A DNA stretch of 64,000 nt from Endocalyx cinctus. Lineage: Eukaryota > Ascomycota > Sordariomycetes > Amphisphaeriales > Apiosporaceae. The stretch spans positions 5,916,441-5,980,440 of the forward strand of contig BCKC01000001.1 in the NCBI GenBank assembly GCA_001600455.1, written 5' to 3'. Below the pieces are notes generated by a model that saw only the letters and a list, made by a program, of their open reading frames with translations, ran no database searches and was not told the DNA's origin. Each line of letters starts with the position of its first letter. The first letter of the stretch is position 1. Both the position numbers and the translations under genes were made by a program. Shown here in pieces: positions 57,701 to 64,000 of the stretch.

Positions 57701-60700
57701 GACGACGACGTCGGCGCGCCGACCCAGAGACTGCCTAAGCCTAGACTCGACGTCGCAGGCGCGGAAACGTCGACCGTCGATCTCGCACTCCTCGCCGTCG
57801 GACGTCGCGAACTCGAGCCGGCCGTCCTCGCGGTACCGGACCCGGTGGCCCGTCTTGAGCAGGCGGCTGCCCGTCTTCTCGAGCAGCGACTTGGCCCGGG
57901 CTGCGCTCTTGCCCAGCCATGCGGGGACGTCGCGGTTGTCGACGTCGAACGCGCTCGCGAGCGTGGGACCACCGATGACAAGCTCGCCCAGAGCCCCCAC
58001 CGGCATCAGCCGGTTGTTGTCCTCGGGGCTGACGATCCAGAAATTCCCACAGAACGGGTTCCCGAACGTCTGCGTCGTGCCCGCGTCCGTCACCTCGGTC
58101 GCCGACAGCCCGAGCGGGCAGGCTTCGGCGGAGCCGTAGACTAGAAGCACACGCGCCTTGCCTTCCCAGACGGCGTAGGTATCGCGGTCGATGTGTCTCG
58201 TGCGGAAGCAGACCACGGCTAGGTTTGGTAGGGAGGCCGACTGCAGTTTTCTAGATAGGACGGGCGTTAAGTACGTCCAGTTCACCCTCATGCGGGAGGC
58301 TGCCGTAGCGAAGTCCTCGACTATCTCCGAAGCGGAGGGCACACAAACACAGCCGCCATGTACCAAGGTAGTGAATATCTCCGATAGGGAGATGTCGATG
58401 CTAAAAGAAGAGAGCTGCATAACTCGGCTAGAAGGATTTATTAGTAGCGTCTGAGCTTGACCTAAACACGCCGTAGCTAAGGCACCGTGACTGTAGGACA
58501 CAGCCTTGGGGTTTCTTGACGACCCAGCGGTGAAAAGAATGCAGGCCATGTCGTATGACTTGGTCTTAGGCGTCATCATCTCGAAGGATTGCGCGGACAA
58601 AGCCTTGATGCTTTGTTCATTGACCACGATGATCTTCCCGTCATGTTGTCCTCGCACGTGCTTGTGAGCTTCCTCCGTAGTTATAATTATCTTGGCATCT
58701 ACGGCCTCGATGATCCATGAAAACTTGTTACTCGTAGCAGAATCGATAGGTACAATAATAGCACCAGCTCTGTGTAGAAAAAGTTAGCACATTAACATAA
58801 AGAAATCACGGACAGTATATATAAACTCACATCAAAGCCGCCAGCATAGCCACTATGGACCATCGGCTCTTGTCAGCGACGATCGGAACCGGCATTTGGT
58901 GCTGCAATCCGGACGCCAACAAATGTTTCGAGAGGAGCGTCGACTTCTCGACGAGCTCGGCGTACGTGAACTCGCCGTCCCAGGCGCAGACGGCCTGGAT
59001 ATCCGGGTTCCGGGCGGCGTGGGCCGCGATCAGCTGCTGCACCTGGTCGCGCGAGACCTCGAGTTGGGCGCCGCTATTCCACGACAGGATCCTCTCGTGG
59101 TCGTGCGTACTGAAGAGGTCGGCTTCCTTCACCGTCACACCGGGACTTTCGACGATGGTCTCGACCGCTTTTCCGAACGCGGACGCTACGAGGCTGGCCT
59201 GGTCGGGAGCCAGGATGCGGTCTCCGATGCTGAAGATCAGGTTATCGTCCTCGTCGAAGCTGATGTGGACGTTGACGTCGTATTCGGAGGCCTGGCGGGA
59301 CGAGACTCGGAGCAGGTTCAGGTTTGATGAGGAGCAGAACGAGTCGCTTTCATAGTCGAACGACAAGCAAGTATTGAACAGTCCTTGCGCCTTGATATCT
59401 AACTCGTGACAGATACTGCTGACCGGGACATGCTGGTGGCTTAGGGAGACTTTATGGTTGTTCTCAGCCTCCGCAGCGAGGAATGCAATGGATTTCGCAG
59501 AAGATGCAACCACTCTGCAGGTCATCAATCTAGAGAATGCTCCGATGGCATTTTCTAGACCTTTTACCGGCATGTCTCTCGCCGAAATTCGATAACCGAA
59601 GCACACATCGTCTCTCCCCACTATGATAATCGACGTTAGTGACGGCCTTCCAGATCAATAGAAGGATTACTTACCATAAGTCCTCAACAGCAGCGCCCAA
59701 GCGACCCGAAACACCGTAGAAATATCGACCTTATACTGCCTCGCGATCCTCTCGACATGCTTTCTCGGAACGAGGAGGTTCTCCGAGATCCAATTCAGCG
59801 AATCCGACGGGGGGCCCGACCTGAGCTGGGGAAACTGACACGCCTGTAAGCCCTGCAACTTCTCCTTCCAAAACTCGACGCTATGCGTCGTCGTCTTCAG
59901 GTATTCGACGTAATCGAGGTAAGTGACGTCGGCGTTGCGCGGGGCCTGGTCGTCCAGGTAAGCGCGCTCGAGCTCCTCGAACAGGACGGCCATGCTGGTC
60001 GGGTCGCAGACGGCCCTGCTCACCTCGAGCTTCATAAAAGTCTTGCCGGGGGACTGGCAGACGATCAGGCGGTGCCAGGGGACCCCCTCGGTCAGGGCCA
60101 TGGGCGAGAGCGTGTCGAGCGTGGTCATGGCCGTGTCGACGCTGCGCGATTCCAGGAAGATCATGTTGGGCGAGTGGTACCGGAGCACGATCTGGTCGTA
60201 AAGGCCCTCCCGCGACGCGCTGGGTGCGAACACCGTCCGAAGCGCCGAGTACTGCCTCGACACCCGCTGCCACGCTGCGCAGATGCGCGCCGGCTCGATC
60301 TTGTCTTGGCACTTCGAGTTCAGCTCGTAGACCATCTCCGCCTTGGAGCTCGCCGGCACGAGCGCCTCGTTGACGAGGATGCTCTCTTGCTCGGCCGTGA
60401 CGGGGTAGATGGCCTCGATTTTGGACACGCTGAGGTTCAGCCGGGGGATGATCTCCTGGTTCAGCTTTCCTAATCCTTCAAGCGTGATGTCGAGGTGCGG
60501 GACGTCGGACCGCGATAGGCCCGGCGAGTAGTGCTCCAGAACGTGGATCGACTCGCGCACGACGCTCTCGTAGTTCCTCACCCAATGCTCAACCGTCTCC
60601 TGAAATCTCGACGGGACGTGCCATAGGAATTTAAAGTGAGCCTCGCCCCCGTCGATCACCACGGACGTTTCGAAAGCCGAAATACGACCAACGGACGGGC

Positions 60701-62939
60701 CGATATCCGACATCTTCGAGATCAAAGACCCACTAGGGACGGGGACCTGCGACAGGAGGCCATTTTGACTCTCGATGTTATGCACCACTCCGACGTAGGT
60801 AAAGATAAGCTCAAAAGGCAAATACTTATGAACGAACTCCTCCGCCGTTTTCGTGTCTATCAAACTCTTGGTAAGATAGGGTAATCCGTTTTCGGGCGTT
60901 TGTTGTCGACATTGCTTTACACGCTCTAAGACGGCGAAGAGATTGTCGGCGGGATGGACGTCCACCACGAAGGGACAGAGGGAAGTGAACCATCCCACCG
61001 TCTCAGATATATCGCAATCTGTATCCATCGCGGGCCGTTCGTGTTCCTGGTTCCATAGGGTGAGGGTAGGTCTATCACACATAGTTCGAGAGTAGGAAAG
61101 GAGGAGAGCGGCGATACATATATCACGGGGATGTATGCCCAGGTTTAAGTTGCTAGTCTCCAGTATGGAAGTTAATTGTGGGTCCAGAGTAAAGCTGACG
61201 TCGCTGGAATTTATATATAAATTTGAGGCATGGTTGATTCCCCAGTGTGATACATGACTTGGCGGAACATCGAAGGGAAGAGCTTCCAGAGAGTTCTTAT
61301 TTCTGACGCTGTGCCTTTGATGTAACGTCCAGTCGTGAAAGCTCAGAGAAGAGCTCGAGCCTAAGTTGCCACCCGAGAGCAAAGCCTCCAAGTCGTCGAC
61401 GATGATGCTCCACGAACTAAGGTCCACCACTAAGTGGTGGGCACATAGAAATAATCTCTGCTCGTCACCAGACTCAAAGAGGTGAGCAACAAACACGGGA
61501 CCTCGGATTGGGTCGATAACGGATTGCGCGGAGTGAATAGCCTGCTCCACGTCGGCGTCCGTCGTTGGACAGCTGTGAGTGAGGTGTAGCGTACTTGAGG
61601 CGAGGGGTTCTATCGACTGGCACCACGCTCCGTCGGCGCCGGATATGAACCGACACCTTAGCATTGGGTGGTGATCTATTAAGGCCTCGGCCGCGATACG
61701 TATTTTTCCGACGTCCACGTGCTGGCTTAGATGTAAAAGCACACTCTGGTTAAACCGGTGGTCGCCGCTAAAGTTCCCACTAGCCACGGCATGTTTACCT
61801 AATGCCGTATGAAAGTACAATCGTTGCATAGGAGCTAAGTCGAAAGTCCCCACAGCGGCGCCGCTCACATCTTCCGACGTGCCTTTATCGAGCACCGCCA
61901 GATTCATTTTTGCCTGAGCGGACATGATTTGCTGATGCACCTCGTCGTTGATATTTTGTATCCACGTCTGCAATTTCCGTCGATCGTTGTTTCCCTTATC
62001 ATTTTGAGGCATCGTCGTCAAGCCCAGCCAAAGGTTAGGCACCAAGTCGGCCGGTAAGCGGGCCTCCGCGTCCCTGCGAATTACCGGTAAATCATCGGAA
62101 TAGATCGCGCCTCGCAGTATGACCTCGAATTCGGGCGTTCCCTCGACGGTAGAGTTGGCCAAGGCTAGAAAAGCGACGAGCTCGCCCTCGAGCGGGCCGG
62201 CTTTCGGCCTCAGCAAGGAGACTTTTGAGACCTTTTTATGCGAACAAAGAATTTTCTCCAGGTCGGCATTACTTTGTTTTGGCAGAGTTTGGTTCCGGTC
62301 CGGTGATGGGGTTTTGGACCTCGCCGGAGATTTTAATGGAATCGTCGGAGGACGGGGCGAGCTAAGACCTACGAATGATGACGATCCGGAGGAGTTAGGC
62401 CTTGATAGACCGTAAGATGATAAATCGGACTCATGCCCTTTTTCTACTTGGTCCCACGGTCTCAAACGTTGATCTGACTCGGCAGACACCGTGCGGTCCA
62501 CGATATCTTCCTCTTCGAAAAAATTGTTTCCGCTAGTAAACAGTGTCTGGACCTCCTGAACAATTTCATGGACACCTCGGAAATCAATTAACGACTCCTC
62601 GAGCGAGGCATTCGAATCACGAATGCCAAGAATATCTGCTACAGGCGTTTCTGGTTGTCTACCGGCTACATCCCTTCTCAACGGTGGTGTTAATTTAAGC
62701 GGAGCGGAATAATCCGACGCAGAGTCGACGGAGTTGCTCCTGGCTGTCCTCGGACTTTCAGGTAGCGGTATGGACTCATTTGCAGTTTTCTTAGTCTCTA
62801 CGGTATCACCGCCTTCCGGCGAAGAGCCGGGAGGGGTGGGGGGTAACTCATCGGCAGGTATACTAGGAGTGTAGACGATAGTCTCTGTAGTGAAATCTCC
62901 CAAGACTGCGTCTATTTCCACTCGCTCTGCCCAAGTCAT
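54770..62939 (-). CDS. NRPS-like pseudo-synthetase (A stub-E-C-A-T-C)
   Basis: Three exons, 62939-59675, 59620-58831 and 58769-54770 (introns 54 and 61 bp, matching phases), give 2,684 aa. Domains: disordered Ser/Thr-Pro-rich N-terminus (1-220), C-terminal subdomain of an A domain (about 224-330, LRPKAGPLEGELV and NNDRRKLQTW), E domain (about 365-800, HHLVVDLSSW from H501, ETVGWFTSLCP), C domain (about 840-1270), A domain (about 1290-1830), T domain (about 1835-1890), terminal C domain (about 1930-2400), then a Ser/His/Asn/Gln-rich tail (about 2498-2684). Losses: carrier Ser is M1864 (LGGDM); A3 loop reads AGSSRNPKA (A1433 on); ribose Asp of TGD is H1660; second His of HHxxxDG is R975 and R2075. 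Retained: A4 Asp D1477, A10 Lys K1789, YGxxE. Peptide synthesis by the usual route seems impossible. A start nine codons upstream via a mini-exon at 63023-63014 is possible. Confidence 0.88.
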
Positions 62940-63770
62940 CGAAGACGATGCACTACCTATAAGCTGTTAACTCTCAATGATCTTGACCAAGTTATTTCCG
63001 AAGGTGTTTCTACCTAGAGGCATTTTCGAGTCAGCTTCTTCGCTTCGTCACCAACACTTTTTCCGGGTTAATTCCGCTGCACGACGACATGAAACTTTTT
63101 AAGCGTTGGAAGTGTCTCGTGGTGCAGCTTAAAGACGTGTTGAAAAGAAATTGAAGGGGTTTGTTTCACTTAGGAAATAATATAGAAAAAGAGAGAGGGG
63201 CAAAAAGAATAAAAGAAATTCGGTTTGAATACCAGTAGTAATAAGAGAAACTTACTTGATCCCAAGCTGACCTCGTTCAAAAGGTATGGCATGAGATATG
63301 GATCAAGAGAAGATTGAGAATACGTCGGCCATCTAGATGATGAGAAGATAGGGTTGTTGGAGCAAAGGATCGAGTGCAGAGTGAAATGATGTAGGATTGA
63401 TTGGTCGGTTGGTAGATTGGAAGGATTCAAAATTGTGTGACCAATTCTTGATGATGGGGAGTCCGGATCAGAATGATAAAAGACCAACAGAGAAGAGCGA
63501 GTATTGGTAATTAGAGGTTATATCAAAGCATGTTGGCTATGTAAGTGAAACGTGTGAAGGAACAAAAAAAGTTATTTAGGTTTTCTGGGAGCTGTCTACG
63601 TATGATAAGACATAATGGGAAATAATGACGTTAGTTCAGACAGATTTGGATATGGATTTGAAGGATGGAGGCGGATGTTTATTAAACGCGTTTTCTCGGT
63701 AAGATAGGAAATAGTGTAATACTTGATGTGGTACTCCCGTACATAGTACATTCTGAAGGGGGGGGGGGGG
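62940..63770. promoter_or_regulatory. 5' region of the NRPS-like gene
   Basis: Contains a possible first mini-exon (63023-63014, ATG CCT CTA G) with a GTAGAA donor, GTTAAC branch and TATAG acceptor that would join in frame before the called start. The remainder is non-coding and ends at a poly-G gap. Confidence 0.4.
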
Positions 63771-63850
63771 NNNNNNNNNNNNNNNNNNNNNNNNNNNNNN
63801 NNNNNNNNNNNNNNNNNNNNNNNNNNNNNNNNNNNNNNNNNNNNNNNNNN
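63771..63850. other. assembly gap (80 Ns) within poly-G
   Basis: 80 undetermined bases bounded by poly-G on both sides (about 13 G before, about 26 after). The gap is probably a long G homopolymer that sequencing could not cross. Confidence 0.97.
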
Positions 63851-64000
63851 GGGGGGGGGGGGGGGGGGGGGGGGGGATATTCTAGGATAATTGACAGTTT
63901 CAGTGGCTTGGCTTCTATTATGACTAGCTACTTTGGATTATGTGATATGATGTCCATATTCTATTTTCCATACTTAATCATCCATCCTACGGTACAAGCC
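63851..64000. other. right edge, no gene seen
   Basis: A G-run followed by AT-rich DNA. Too short to assign. Confidence 0.4.

Noticed and set aside
1..64000. CRISPR arrays, bacterial operons, riboswitches, prophage
   Set aside because: The window is fungal nuclear DNA with spliced genes; no regularly spaced repeats of that kind are present.

Overview
This window reads as nuclear DNA from a filamentous ascomycete (Pezizomycotina, probably Sordariomycetes). Genes carry short introns of about 50-160 bp with GTAAGT-like donors, CTAAC/CTGAC branch sites and TAG/CAG acceptors. The recognisable proteins (Cwc24, Imp2, Mme1, Erg1, Alg5, Psy2, Bcd1, Scd6, Nit2, Spb4, a YAT-type permease and a multidomain NRPS) are a typical fungal set. 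The class-level placement is inference from protein character; no marker locus is present. Gene density is low, about one gene per 3.4 kb, with several AT-rich stretches of 2-4.7 kb without genes. Exon boundaries were worked out by hand from splice consensus, reading phase and family continuity.

Layout: 0.2-4.1 kb holds CWC24 (-), IMP2 (+) and an MME1-type mitochondrial carrier (+). A frameshifted phosphotransferase relic lies at 4.7-5.0 kb, followed by a 974-aa mitochondrial-type helical-repeat protein (5.8-8.8 kb). Squalene epoxidase ERG1 (+, 10.3-11.9 kb) converges on ALG5 (-, 12.9-14.2 kb), and a broken GRE2-type reductase relic sits at 14.8 kb. A conserved hypothetical gene (-, 16.6-18.1 kb) and a 4.7-kb desert precede PSY2 (PP4 regulatory subunit 3) and BCD1. 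From 28 to 32 kb is accessory-looking DNA: a 157-bp near-perfect foldback element, an SDR with an altered cofactor motif, and an internally deleted FAD/BBE oxidase relic. From 32.9 to 45.7 kb come SCD6, NIT2, two orphan-like genes, SPB4 and a stomatin-like SPFH gene. A six-exon amino-acid permease (48.0-50.2 kb) is followed by a 4.5-kb non-coding stretch containing an assembly gap with an apparently false duplication.

The most unusual locus is the right-hand 8.2 kb (-): an uninterrupted, correctly spliced NRPS-like gene of about 2,684 aa. Its order is disordered N-terminus, C-terminal stub of an A domain, E, C, A, T, C, then a Ser/His/Asn-rich tail. The carrier serine is methionine, both C domains have arginine at the catalytic histidine, and the A domain has lost its phosphate-loop and ribose-binding signatures. 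Only the epimerization domain keeps its core motif. A reading frame this long with this many catalytic losses points to a maintained pseudo-synthetase with a non-catalytic or E-only role, or to a very recent loss.

Most of the housekeeping genes serve RNA processing and translation (CWC24, BCD1, SCD6, SPB4) or mitochondria and ER/lipid metabolism (IMP2, MME1, the helical-repeat protein, ERG1, ALG5). They are not an operon and are not obviously co-regulated. Three independent decayed metabolic-enzyme fragments (APH, GRE2, BBE) show that the gaps between them are graveyards of accessory genes.
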